A stretch of 25,180 nucleotides of DNA from a virus. Shown in pieces: positions 10,553-19,589 of the stretch; within the stretch, counting starts at the first letter, position 1; each line of letters starts with the position of its first letter. The stretch is taken from IMG/VR virus record IMGVR_UViG_3300030107_002948, positions 1 through 25,180 of that record. The stretch is one strand, 5' to 3'. The position numbers and the translations under genes were made by a program. The notes beneath the pieces are model-generated. The model made no database searches and had not been told where the DNA came from. It was given only the letters and a program-made list of their open reading frames with translations.

Positions 10553-11857
10553 ATGTCGTTTATAGATAATGTTAGACGCAGGTTTGCATCTATTGGAAGC
10601 AACCCTTCGTACAAAAAAGACGACCCCCGTAGTTACGGTGAAGGAGTTATTCAACGTCTAAAAATTAACCGAGGTTTCGGTGGAGGACAATCTAAAGATT
10701 ATGAACCTCATATAGGTAAAAATAGAACTTATATGAATGTTTATCTTTCAGACCCTATCGTAAGAACCTTAATTGATTTACCATGTCTTTATGCTGTTAA
10801 AGATAATTTTGACATAGTAACAGATGATAATGACCTTCGAGAAGAATTAGAAGAAATGTTTAGAGATATTAATATAGAACATATCTTATATGGGTGGTTG
10901 AGAAATGCAAGAATATTCGGTACAGGATATTTAGAATGGACTGGAGATAATCTTATTTTAAGGTCTAGTCAGAATATGTTCGTTAAAAGGAACGAGCACG
11001 GACAGATTATGTATTATTATCAAAAAGTAGGAGATGACGAAGAAAATGTTAGATTCGAAGAAAATGAAATAATACAACTTAATAATAATTCATTTGATGA
11101 CTTAGCTTATGGTTTATCAGATATACATCCTATTTTATATTTAGTAGACTTAAAAGATTATGCAGAAAGAGATATCGGAGCTGCTTTAAATAAATACGCA
11201 TCTAGTCGTTTTGATGTAAGTGCAGGTCTACCAGACATGCCTTATGGTCCAGATAAAATTAACGAAATAGTAGATGCATTTAATAATCTTGCTCCGGGCG
11301 AAGACATTATACATGGAAACGACATAACAATAAAAGAATTACAAGGTACACAACGCGCTTTTGAATATGGAAAGTATACAGATGATATTTTAGATAAAAT
11401 ACACGTAGCACTTAAGACACCACGCACTATGTGGACAGACCCAGAGAAAGCACGACCTATATTCGAGCCATATGTTAGATACTTACAAACTATGGTAGAG
11501 GGAGCACTTAATGCCCAATTGATGCCACAATTAGAAAGTGGTGAAGCAAAGTTTAAGTTTAGGCAAATTAACGTTGATGATGCATTCACTAAAGCCAAGA
11601 CTGATATGATATATCTGTCTGAAGGAGTATTATCCCCCGGTGAAGTTAGAGAAGAGCGTGGTCTTGACCCTGAAGGAGTTGCAGAACTAGATATGGAAAC
11701 TTCTGAAGATATTAAGGCATCTCCAATTAAACAAGAACAAAGTGATAAGAATGCAAACATTTCTGGTGGAAAGGACCAAGATAAAAAGGAAGAATCTGCT
11801 AGAGCACAAAATAGGGGCAATAAGCCCTCCGCAAACGCAACAGGAGATAGAAAATGA
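10553..11857 (+). CDS. Portal protein (434 aa)
   Basis: The length, the position directly after the large terminase and the profile match portal proteins. Family-like segments are the start of the fold (YLSDPIVRTLIDLPCLYAVKDNFDI), the wing (NARIFGTGYLEW), a clip-to-stem area (LKDYAERDIGAALNKYA) and the late helix LSEGVLSPGEVREERGLDP, which is typical of phage portals. Twelve copies form the ring through which DNA is packed. The acidic Lys/Asn-rich tail (about 380-434) looks disordered. Its stop overlaps the next ATG. It has its own TATA box 30 nt upstream. Confidence 0.9.
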   Translation: MSFIDNVRRRFASIGSNPSYKKDDPRSYGEGVIQRLKINRGFGGGQSKDYEPHIGKNRTYMNVYLSDPIVRTLIDLPCLYAVKDNFDIVTDDNDLREELEEMFRDINIEHILYGWLRNARIFGTGYLEWTGDNLILRSSQNMFVKRNEHGQIMYYYQKVGDDEENVRFEENEIIQLNNNSFDDLAYGLSDIHPILYLVDLKDYAERDIGAALNKYASSRFDVSAGLPDMPYGPDKINEIVDAFNNLAPGEDIIHGNDITIKELQGTQRAFEYGKYTDDILDKIHVALKTPRTMWTDPEKARPIFEPYVRYLQTMVEGALNAQLMPQLESGEAKFKFRQINVDDAFTKAKTDMIYLSEGVLSPGEVREERGLDPEGVAELDMETSEDIKASPIKQEQSDKNANISGGKDQDKKEESARAQNRGNKPSANATGDRK

Positions 11858-13116
11858 CATTTGAAAAATGTATGATACAAACTAAATCAAACCTGAAGAA
11901 GAGGGGTTTTGATAACCCTGAAGAGATTGCAGCTGGCATGTGTAGCATGTGGGCGCAAGAGAATGGCGTAGAGCGGGAATTTGCAGAGGGTAAGTCTACA
12001 GAACCTACACAGAGAACATTTGCGTTGTCTATGGGTGATGAAGATAGCATGACATTTTCCAGTGATGAGGGAATTGACTCTGTAGAGTTTCCTGTAATCG
12101 CTATTACATCCGGACCTCATGAGTATGAGGTAGAAGGAGAAGAACATAAAGTTTATATTGAGGGAGGTATGTTGAAGGACAACCTAGAAAAGTTCTCAGA
12201 ACTCCCAATTTATATTGACCATCAAAGAACAGCTGAGGATTTAATCGGCATGGCAACGAAACCTGAGTTGATTGAGATGGATAATGGAAAAACCGCAGTC
12301 AAGATGTTGGCAACAGTATCTAATAAATATGGTCGCGGTCAAGAAGTGATGGACAAAGTCAAGGACGGGGACATGACTCACGTTAGTATAGATTGGTTTT
12401 CCAATGATATTGATGTGATGGGTGACACTTTCGCCACCAACATTCGTCCCACAGAGGTAAGTTTCATTGACAATGAAAAAATGGACCCCGTCTGTAAAGA
12501 ATGTACAATAGAAGAAAAGGAATGTGGTATACGCGCAGAAGGAGACGACCACGACTGTGGTTGTGGTGGTGAAACAGATGCGTGTGGATGTGAAGACGGG
12601 AAAACAGAGGTAGAAATTATGTCAGAAGAGACTAAAGAAACAACTGTAAAATCCGACGCAGAGAACATTGTCGAACGCGAGTTCGCTTCACTACGCTCAC
12701 AACTTGAAGAGATGTCTGCATCTAAGAAAGAAATCGAGTCAGAATTTAAAGCAGCCATGAAAGAATTAGAATCTTTCAAGAAAGCAGAAGAAGAAAGACT
12801 AGAAAAAGAAGCAGAAGCTAGAAAAGTTGAAGCAGTAGAAGCAATTATATCCAAAGAAGTTTTATTCGGTACTATCGAAGAAACTAAAAAGGATGCTCGT
12901 GTAGAGGAACTCTCTGCATGGGATGAATCCAGATTGACTGGATTTAGCGAAGCTTTAGCAGCAATGCCAGAGCCAAGCGCAGAAGTCGAGCGCTCTTTCG
13001 GAAAAGGTAAATCATCTGATGAAGGTGAAGTACCAGAAACCAAAAGAGAATTCGGTATGAAGATGGAAAATGGATTAGTTAAACTCAATCCAGCTTTCTA
13101 CAAAAGAGGTGACTAA
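11854..13116 (+). CDS. Prohead protease fused to scaffold region (420 aa)
   Basis: Head maturation protease followed by a scaffold-like region in one frame. Residues 1-38 (with FEKCMIQTKSNLKKRGF, then AAGMCSMW) resemble the small leader segment on phage prohead proteases. Residues about 80-210 carry the S78/U35-type protease fold with likely catalytic H123 (YIDHQ) and S178 (THVSIDW). A cysteine-rich linker (C214, C217, C224, C235, C237, C244, C246) leads to a long Glu/Lys/Ala coiled coil (about 257-360), the expected scaffold, which the protease would degrade as the head matures. The ATG overlaps the portal stop (ATGA). An internal start at 12619 may give scaffold alone. Confidence 0.85.
   Translation: MTFEKCMIQTKSNLKKRGFDNPEEIAAGMCSMWAQENGVEREFAEGKSTEPTQRTFALSMGDEDSMTFSSDEGIDSVEFPVIAITSGPHEYEVEGEEHKVYIEGGMLKDNLEKFSELPIYIDHQRTAEDLIGMATKPELIEMDNGKTAVKMLATVSNKYGRGQEVMDKVKDGDMTHVSIDWFSNDIDVMGDTFATNIRPTEVSFIDNEKMDPVCKECTIEEKECGIRAEGDDHDCGCGGETDACGCEDGKTEVEIMSEETKETTVKSDAENIVEREFASLRSQLEEMSASKKEIESEFKAAMKELESFKKAEEERLEKEAEARKVEAVEAIISKEVLFGTIEETKKDARVEELSAWDESRLTGFSEALAAMPEPSAEVERSFGKGKSSDEGEVPETKREFGMKMENGLVKLNPAFYKRGD
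12619..13116 (+). CDS. Possible nested scaffold protein (165 aa)
   Basis: Within the protease frame, the ATG at 12619 has an SD (AGAGG, 8-nt spacing) and would give a 165-aa protein starting MSEETKETTVK that is just the coiled-coil scaffold and its tail. In several phages the scaffold is made from an internal start inside the protease gene (for example lambda Nu3 within C), giving excess scaffold over protease. Here the evidence is the SD and the position at the domain boundary. Confidence 0.45.
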   Translation: MSEETKETTVKSDAENIVEREFASLRSQLEEMSASKKEIESEFKAAMKELESFKKAEEERLEKEAEARKVEAVEAIISKEVLFGTIEETKKDARVEELSAWDESRLTGFSEALAAMPEPSAEVERSFGKGKSSDEGEVPETKREFGMKMENGLVKLNPAFYKRGD

Positions 13117-13118
13117 AA

Positions 13119-13517
13119 ATGGCAACAGAAGTTTTAGTTAACGATGGAGGAGCACCAGCAAGAATTTTACCATTCACAGCTGGAACAGCCGTCACTGGTG
13201 GAAGAGTAGTAACTCTAGCTACCGATGGCGCTGTAGACCACTCCGGAGCAAACGCACACAATTCAATCGGTGTAGCCCTTATGGACGCAGCCGCAGGTGA
13301 CATGGTTTCAGTAGTAACTGGAAAAGGTGTTATATTGAACGTGTACTGTTCAGGAACCGTAGACGAAGGAAAATTGTTAGAAGTTACAGCTAACGGTGTA
13401 TTAGTAACTGGTACAGATGCTACATTAGCATTATCAGGTACAACCGTTGGAGTAGCTATGACAGGTGCAGCTTATGGCGCTACCTTAACAATGTCCCCAG
13501 TCTTAATGAGGAACTAA
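13119..13517 (+). CDS. Capsid decoration protein, DUF2190-like (132 aa)
   Basis: Gly/Ala/Val/Thr-rich 132-aa beta protein between the protease and the major capsid protein, the normal place for a head-decoration protein. The pattern (GGRVVTLATDGAVDHSG, IGVALMDAAAGDMVSV, GKLLEVTANGVLV, TVGVAMTGAAYG) matches DUF2190-type decoration proteins, which bind the outside of the capsid after expansion and brace it. An SD-like GGTGA lies about 8 nt before the ATG. Codons favour C-ending forms more than the fibre genes do, as in the next gene. Confidence 0.75.
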   Translation: MATEVLVNDGGAPARILPFTAGTAVTGGRVVTLATDGAVDHSGANAHNSIGVALMDAAAGDMVSVVTGKGVILNVYCSGTVDEGKLLEVTANGVLVTGTDATLALSGTTVGVAMTGAAYGATLTMSPVLMRN

Positions 13518-13527
13518 GGTGATTTAA

Positions 13528-14634
13528 ATGGTCGACGCAACTCCCGGTATATTGACAACCCTGAACACTGGTGCATACGCCAATACTGGCGGTACTGGTG
13601 AGCGAGTTCTCATTGACTATAAAGACGCAATCATTGACTACAAGGTTACAGACCTTCCAGTCATGCAGCTCTTTGCAGACCCAATGACAACAGATACAGG
13701 GGGTAATATTGATATTACTTTCGCAAAACCTTCCATGAAAATGGAACAGATAGATGAAGGAAACACTCCGCAATACCAACACACAAAACTACGCTCCGAG
13801 AGAGTGGCAGTTAAAGAGTGGGGTCTTGCTATTGGTGTAACCCGAAGAATGATTGAAGATTCAAGATTCAACGAAGTTGAAATGGCTTTGAACGAAGCAA
13901 GAAGAGCTGTCGACAGACACTTAACCAACCACGTTATTAATACTATCTTCGGAATTTACGACGCAACTTTAGGAACTGGTGTAGACGGAGCAGATATAGG
14001 CGCCGCCACCACTGAAGCAAACGTTGTTGATTTCTCTGATAATATATACGGTGGTTTCTTAGGTGCAGACGCAACCTTCGCTGGTCGTCTAGACCAATAT
14101 GCAGACCAAAGTTTAGCAACATTGTCTGGAGCTAAATCTTACAACAACACAACTACAAGCGCAGCTGGTTCATTCTCATTGGGAGATGTCGCAAAAGCTA
14201 TTACACGTATGTCCAAACACGGATACAACGCTAATACTATTTTGATGTCACCCGGCCACTACGAGCAAATGTTGAAGATGGCAGATTTCATAACTGCTTT
14301 CGACGCAACAATGGCTGGTTCTGGTGGAGCTACAGCTGGTGGTAACGAAGTACCTTCCAATTACGACCCAAGCAACCCATTATCAGGTATGCTAGGAACC
14401 CGTGGATTGAAAGGAACACTTTACGGCTGTAACGTCATCGTCAACGCTTATTGTCCTTCTGACAGAATCGGAATTTTCGATTTGAGTCAAAAGCCAATGG
14501 CATATGTCGAGAGACGCCCATTGACTGTAGAAGAAGCAAATCCGGGATTCGGAATTGTTGGTTCTTACATGTCTATGAGATACGGTCTAAAGGTCGTACG
14601 CCCAGAAGTTGGACAAATCTTAATTAACGCTTAG
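13528..14634 (+). CDS. Major capsid protein, HK97 fold (368 aa)
   Basis: 368-aa protein in the expected position after the decoration protein. The family-like course is an N-terminal arm, an E-loop region (about 60-90), the spine helix (EVEMALNEARRAVDRHLTNH), the A-domain (about 220-340) with ANTILMSPGHYEQMLK, and a final beta strand (LKVVRPEVGQIL). It forms the icosahedral shell. SD GGTGAT lies 5 nt before the ATG. There is no obvious long delta domain, which fits a separate scaffold in the protease gene. Codons favour C-ending forms, as expected for the most abundant protein. A hairpin terminator follows at 14662. Confidence 0.9.
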   Translation: MVDATPGILTTLNTGAYANTGGTGERVLIDYKDAIIDYKVTDLPVMQLFADPMTTDTGGNIDITFAKPSMKMEQIDEGNTPQYQHTKLRSERVAVKEWGLAIGVTRRMIEDSRFNEVEMALNEARRAVDRHLTNHVINTIFGIYDATLGTGVDGADIGAATTEANVVDFSDNIYGGFLGADATFAGRLDQYADQSLATLSGAKSYNNTTTSAAGSFSLGDVAKAITRMSKHGYNANTILMSPGHYEQMLKMADFITAFDATMAGSGGATAGGNEVPSNYDPSNPLSGMLGTRGLKGTLYGCNVIVNAYCPSDRIGIFDLSQKPMAYVERRPLTVEEANPGFGIVGSYMSMRYGLKVVRPEVGQILINA

Positions 14635-14661
14635 ACTGACTAACGTTTTTTAAACTGGTAC

Positions 14662-14692
14662 GGGGAGAACCATAATCTCCCCAATCATTTTT
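14662..14692 (+). terminator. Hairpin and T-run after major capsid gene
   Basis: GGGGAGA (14662-14668) pairs with TCTCCCC (14676-14682) around a 7-nt loop, with five T (14688-14692) soon after. A further T-run lies upstream (14646-14651). It probably ends or attenuates transcription before the fibre genes, lowering fibre levels against capsid. Confidence 0.6.
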
Positions 14693-14705
14693 AATTGGTG
14701 AAAAA

Positions 14706-17700
14706 ATGCCACGTTATACAAGAGTACTAAAAAGTTTAGCCCATAATGCTATAGGTAAAAGATATTCCAAAGATGAATCAGCAGCAGCTAATTATTATGT
14801 TACTGGAGCATCTTTAAATAACGACACCGATGTTCTCACTTTAGCGTTAACTGGAGCTACTGATGTAGAAGTTAACCTTTCACATTTAGCAGCCGGAGGT
14901 ACAGCACCCGGAGGAAGTGATAATGATGTACAATATAAAACAGGAGCTACTACTTTTGGGGGAGTAACTCTTGCTAAGGGTAAAATATTAAGTGCTAATA
15001 GTTCTGGTGTACCCACAGTATTAGCAGCAGGGACTAACGGGTACGCATTAGTAGCAGATAGTAGTGCAGCCACAGGATTAAATTGGGCTGTTAATCAAGA
15101 TGGTAATTATTATGTAACAGGAGGAACTTATTCTGCTGGAGCTATAGAATTTAGTGGTACTACAGGATTTAGTAATTTTACAGTTAGTAGTATACCAACA
15201 GGTACAACAACTGCAACTAACACACAGACATTTACAAATAAAACATGGAATGGAGTAGCTATAGCAGACGCATATGTAGCCTCGGCAACTAATTGGAATG
15301 ATGCTTATGATAATTACGTAGCCAGCGCAGCATATAGTGCTGGTACATTAACATTTACACAACGAGATGGTGGTACTTTTACGGCTACTGGTTTTAGTCA
15401 AGCTACAGGAACTATCGGTGGTTCTATAGCTGAAGACCGAATCGCAGTAGGAGCTGCTACTGCCAACACTATAGCAGGGTCAAGTAATTTTGAATGGGAT
15501 GCCGCTACATTGAAAATGACTAATACTGGTGACACTGCTATTACTTTACTTGGTGATTCAAATAGAACTAGTGCAGATGCACACGTAGCTGCCCTCCGAG
15601 GTAAATGGAACGGTACAGCTATAGGTACTTTTATGGTTATGAGTGGTCCTGATACCACTAACAAAGATGATGGTCAACTTACTTTCCAAACTGCAAGTGC
15701 AGGTACATTAGCAGAACGAATGCGTATAGATGAAACAGGTAATGTAGGTATAGGTACAACTGCACCTTCTTACAAATTAGATGTAGTTGGAACAACCCAA
15801 CTATCAGGAGCCGCTACAATTAGGGGAACTACAACAATATCTGCTGGTCAGTTAAAAGTTATAGATGGTGGGGCGTCATCTCCATTAGTTTCTATAGCCG
15901 CAGATGATGCTAGTCCTTGGGCTTTCCACATAGGTAACAACACATATTCTACATCTAAAGGTTCTGGTACTCAAATGTATCAAGGTAACACAGGGAAAAT
16001 GAATATATACCATAAAGACATACGAAGAATGCAATTTCTGGTTGATGGTGATTCTAGTTTAGGTACCGCAGACAATGTAGGTATATATGTGGAGTCCGGT
16101 GGTAATGTAGGTATAGGAACTACCGCTCCCGCAAGGTCACTAGAAATTAAAGGTAATGGTGCATATATGGCTTTCAATAGTACAGCCACCGATAATCATC
16201 AATATACTATAGGTAGTGATAATTCTGGTTTTGTAGTTTATGACGATACATTAAGTGCTTATAGATTTGTTATAGACCAAGATAGTGGTAATGTAGGCAT
16301 AGGAACTACCGCTCCCGCTTCTACTTTACATATTAAAGGTGATGGAGATAATTTCAGGATAAGTAGTGCAGATTACGATTTAATTACTATGGGTCCAAGA
16401 GGAAGTAGTGGAACCAATTTAGATAAAGCTTTTATTAACTTAATGTCTGGTGACGGTAGTAGTAAAGTATATTTTGATACTGCTTCTCATTCGTACATAA
16501 ACGGTGGTAACTTAGGTATAGGCACAGCTTCACCCGGAAGGCTCCTAGAATTAAAGGACAGTAATCCATATTTATCTTTTAATGGTACAGGAACTAATGA
16601 ACACGAATTTGTTATGGGTAGTGATGGTCACGGTTTTATAGTTTATGACGACACATTAGACACCTACAGATTTGTTATAGACCAAGATAGTGGTAATGTA
16701 GGTATAGGCACAACTGCACCTTCTAGAAAATTCCACGTGGAGAGTAGTGATAATGTAGTAGCTAGATTTGAAAGCACTAGTGATTTAGGAATGATTTCTG
16801 TTAGAGATAATGATACATATACTTATATTGGTTCAAAAGATGCTTATACATTCGTAGGATATAGTGCATCTCTATCTACTAACAATTTAGTTTTATCTAA
16901 TACTAATGCTGTCGTTAAAGTAGGAATAGGTACGATTGCTCCTGCATACAATTTAGACGTAGTAGGAACAACCCAACTATCAGGTAACTCTACTGTAGAA
17001 GGAACATTAGGGGTTTCAGGATTAATAACAGCATCTGGTGGTGTAACACTCCCAGCAACATCAGATAATTTCACAATGGGAGGTAACGCCGTAAATGACA
17101 TATTAATTGATGGCGATTCATATCCCGGTTCTTCTCAAGACGATTATTTAATTACAGCCAAATACCTTAACACAGTCTCAGGAGCTATTGTAGCTGCGGG
17201 AGGTGGAGGTACTATTGGTGGTTCCATAACTGACAACCAGATAGCCTTTGGAGCTACTACAGCAAACAGTATTGAAGGTAGTTCCAATTTAACATTTGAT
17301 GGTAACCACATGACACTAGCTGCTGGTAAACATATTTACTTTAATGATACAGATGCATCTATACATGCAGGTGCTGATTCACGATTAGATATAAAAGGTG
17401 ATTCGGTTACATTTGCTAGTGGTTCTACCGAAGTTATGCGTGTTAATGGTGGTGGTGTAGGTATAGGTACATCTTCACCCGGTCAAAAATTACACGTGGA
17501 AGGGGGCATAGCAGTATCTGGAGCAGAATCTGCTGGTGACTCGGGTTATGGTAATTCTTTTTATCAATACAATCAGTCAGGTGCTCAAACTCTGCGTTTA
17601 TATTCAGATTCTAGAGCCACTTCCGGTGGGAAAAGACAATTTATAAATGTTAGTGGAAGACTAACTATGGAAGCTACTGAGAATATGGGAATAGGTCCAT

Positions 17701-19589
17701 CTACATCAGGTGAATACCTACACTTATATTCAGCAGCTACAGCTCATATGTATTTAGATTCAGGAGATTCGTTTTTATTTAGAGATGCAGATGATAGTAG
17801 TGCTACACGAGCTAGATTATATAGTGCTTCAGGTAGATTCATATTATACGATAGTAGTGCTGCTGCTAAAATAGATTTACAACCATCGGGTGATTCTTAT
17901 ATAACTAATAATGTAGGTATAGGTACAACTGCGCCTGATAGAAAGTTAGACGTTCAATCTACCTCAACAGCAGTAGTAGTTTCAGGGGCAGGTAATGGTG
18001 CTAATGCAGTAGCACGTATTGTGGATACAAATGACACTACTGCTTTAGAAGTAGTTGGACAACGTGCTGATGGGGAAGGTCCAGTATTAAGATTAAATCA
18101 CGAAAGTGCTTCGGTAGACAATGGAGATTATGTAGGAACTATTAATTTCGAAGGTTATGATTCTGGGGGAGCACGGTCTCAATATGCTTATATTCGGGGA
18201 AGAATAAGAGATAAAACTGCTGGTGCAGAAGATGGTTCTTTATACTTCCAAGTAGCAGAAGGAAATAGTAGAACAGATGTAATGACGTTGTCTGGAACTA
18301 ATGTAGGCATAGGAACTACTAACCCTGCTAGAAAGTTCGAAGTTAATGTTGGCGCAAATTCTGGTTATATGAGATTTGTTGGTCAAAGTAGAAGTTTACT
18401 TATAGGTCAAGATTCTGTAGGAGCAACTGTTTATCAAGAAGATAATGCTCCGTTATATTTTGCTACTAATAATGCAACTAGAATGACTATAGCAGCAGGT
18501 GGTGATGTAGGTATAGGCACAGGTTCACCTGCTTACAAATTAGACGTAGTAGGAACAACTCAATTATCAGGAGCTATCACTGGAACCACTAATTTAAATC
18601 TTGGAACTAACGTAGAGTTACAGGGAGGAGGGAACAGTACTTTTTCGGCTGGTAACACCATTTTCGGAGCATCAGATGTAAGTCAAAATACTTATCTAAA
18701 AGTTATGGGTTCAGGTGCAGGATATACCTCAGCTGGTATTAAACTATTAACATACAATGGAAGCAATAGGCCCGGCGGTGTTTATTCATATGCTCATGAC
18801 GGTACACAAGCTTGGTATACCGGTCCTGTTTACGGTACGTCTTATGCGTGGGGAGTTAATTATAAATCTAGTATAGCTGACACTGGTTCAGGTTTAGAAG
18901 TAGTGGCTGATGACGCTCACAATCTTCTAATGATAACCACTGCTGGTAATGTAGGTATAGGAACAACTGGACCTAATTATTCGTTAGATGTTTATAAAGC
19001 AGATGCTGATGGTAACCCAACAATAAATATTAGTGATGGCGCTACTTACTTGAGAAGTACTATTACAGATGCTGCTTATCTTCAGACAGATGACGACTTA
19101 TATCTTTGGACTCGTGGTTCTGGTAAATATGCCATGTTACGTTCTAGTGGCTCAACCGTTACTGTCCAAGCCAACCAACAATTATATTTAAAATCCGGCG
19201 ATACTACAGCATTAACATTAGATACTTCTCAAAATGCTACCTTTGCTGGTACAATAAGCGCTACAGCGAAAAGCTTTAATATAGCACATCCCCTATATAA
19301 AGATAAGAGACTAGTGCATGGGTCTCTAGAAGGCCCTGAGCATGGTATATATATCAGGGGCACTATAGAGGCAATAGAAGGGTGCGAAATAGAGCTTCCT
19401 GAGTACTGGAGTGCTATGTGTGAGGATTATACAGTGCAATTGACGCCCCATGGACCTTACACTGTCTTTATTAGAGAAAAGCAAAAGGATAAAGTTATGG
19501 TAGGTTGTTCAAGTAAAAATTACAAATTTGATTACTACATTGTTGGTTCAAGGACTGACGAAACATTAGAGGTGGTGCAGGATGGCTGA
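14706..19589 (+). CDS. Giant tail fibre / adhesin with VGIGTTAP repeats (1627 aa)
   Basis: A 1627-aa low-complexity beta protein (Gly, Ser, Thr, Asn, Ala). The first 40 residues are basic and probably anchor it to the virion. From about residue 345 on, the motif NVGIGTTAP and variants recur about eleven times, each often followed by a KLDVVGTTQLSG-type strand, the layout of trimeric fibre shafts. Two units (16160-16320 and 16563-16722) are near copies. The end (about 1518-1627) is a separate domain with SFNIAHPL, LVHGSLEGPEHG and IELPEYWSAM, a type seen, from memory, at the ends of fibre proteins of marine viruses; it is not a peptidase S74 chaperone. SD-like GGTGA precedes the ATG; the next gene overlaps by 8 nt. 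Confidence 0.8.
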   Translation: MPRYTRVLKSLAHNAIGKRYSKDESAAANYYVTGASLNNDTDVLTLALTGATDVEVNLSHLAAGGTAPGGSDNDVQYKTGATTFGGVTLAKGKILSANSSGVPTVLAAGTNGYALVADSSAATGLNWAVNQDGNYYVTGGTYSAGAIEFSGTTGFSNFTVSSIPTGTTTATNTQTFTNKTWNGVAIADAYVASATNWNDAYDNYVASAAYSAGTLTFTQRDGGTFTATGFSQATGTIGGSIAEDRIAVGAATANTIAGSSNFEWDAATLKMTNTGDTAITLLGDSNRTSADAHVAALRGKWNGTAIGTFMVMSGPDTTNKDDGQLTFQTASAGTLAERMRIDETGNVGIGTTAPSYKLDVVGTTQLSGAATIRGTTTISAGQLKVIDGGASSPLVSIAADDASPWAFHIGNNTYSTSKGSGTQMYQGNTGKMNIYHKDIRRMQFLVDGDSSLGTADNVGIYVESGGNVGIGTTAPARSLEIKGNGAYMAFNSTATDNHQYTIGSDNSGFVVYDDTLSAYRFVIDQDSGNVGIGTTAPASTLHIKGDGDNFRISSADYDLITMGPRGSSGTNLDKAFINLMSGDGSSKVYFDTASHSYINGGNLGIGTASPGRLLELKDSNPYLSFNGTGTNEHEFVMGSDGHGFIVYDDTLDTYRFVIDQDSGNVGIGTTAPSRKFHVESSDNVVARFESTSDLGMISVRDNDTYTYIGSKDAYTFVGYSASLSTNNLVLSNTNAVVKVGIGTIAPAYNLDVVGTTQLSGNSTVEGTLGVSGLITASGGVTLPATSDNFTMGGNAVNDILIDGDSYPGSSQDDYLITAKYLNTVSGAIVAAGGGGTIGGSITDNQIAFGATTANSIEGSSNLTFDGNHMTLAAGKHIYFNDTDASIHAGADSRLDIKGDSVTFASGSTEVMRVNGGGVGIGTSSPGQKLHVEGGIAVSGAESAGDSGYGNSFYQYNQSGAQTLRLYSDSRATSGGKRQFINVSGRLTMEATENMGIGPSTSGEYLHLYSAATAHMYLDSGDSFLFRDADDSSATRARLYSASGRFILYDSSAAAKIDLQPSGDSYITNNVGIGTTAPDRKLDVQSTSTAVVVSGAGNGANAVARIVDTNDTTALEVVGQRADGEGPVLRLNHESASVDNGDYVGTINFEGYDSGGARSQYAYIRGRIRDKTAGAEDGSLYFQVAEGNSRTDVMTLSGTNVGIGTTNPARKFEVNVGANSGYMRFVGQSRSLLIGQDSVGATVYQEDNAPLYFATNNATRMTIAAGGDVGIGTGSPAYKLDVVGTTQLSGAITGTTNLNLGTNVELQGGGNSTFSAGNTIFGASDVSQNTYLKVMGSGAGYTSAGIKLLTYNGSNRPGGVYSYAHDGTQAWYTGPVYGTSYAWGVNYKSSIADTGSGLEVVADDAHNLLMITTAGNVGIGTTGPNYSLDVYKADADGNPTINISDGATYLRSTITDAAYLQTDDDLYLWTRGSGKYAMLRSSGSTVTVQANQQLYLKSGDTTALTLDTSQNATFAGTISATAKSFNIAHPLYKDKRLVHGSLEGPEHGIYIRGTIEAIEGCEIELPEYWSAMCEDYTVQLTPHGPYTVFIREKQKDKVMVGCSSKNYKFDYYIVGSRTDETLEVVQDG
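16160..16722 (+). repeat. Tandem near-duplicate units in the first fibre gene
   Basis: Two units of about 53 codons (about 16160-16320 and 16563-16722) share the order F(N)-x-T-x-T-x2-H-x2, then GSD-x2-GF, then VYDDTL-x2-YRFVIDQDSGN and VGIGTTAP. The similarity extends to DNA, so the duplication is fairly recent or kept by gene conversion. Confidence 0.7.

Noticed and set aside
11242-11880. Minus-strand frame of 212 codons across the end of the portal gene
   Set aside because: Antisense shadow of a confidently identified portal gene.
12378-13088. Minus-strand frame of 236 codons inside the protease/scaffold gene
   Set aside because: Ser-rich shadow of the Glu/Lys-rich coiled coil on the other strand; no SD or promoter.
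15740-18980. Regular DNA repeats (GTAATGTAGGTATAGG-like) as a possible CRISPR array
   Set aside because: They are in-frame coding repeats for VGIGTT units with variable spacing inside one open reading frame.
19255-19586. Peptidase S74 intramolecular chaperone at the fibre end
   Set aside because: The typical S74 start (SD-x2-LK-x-NI) and catalytic Ser-Lys arrangement are not visible.
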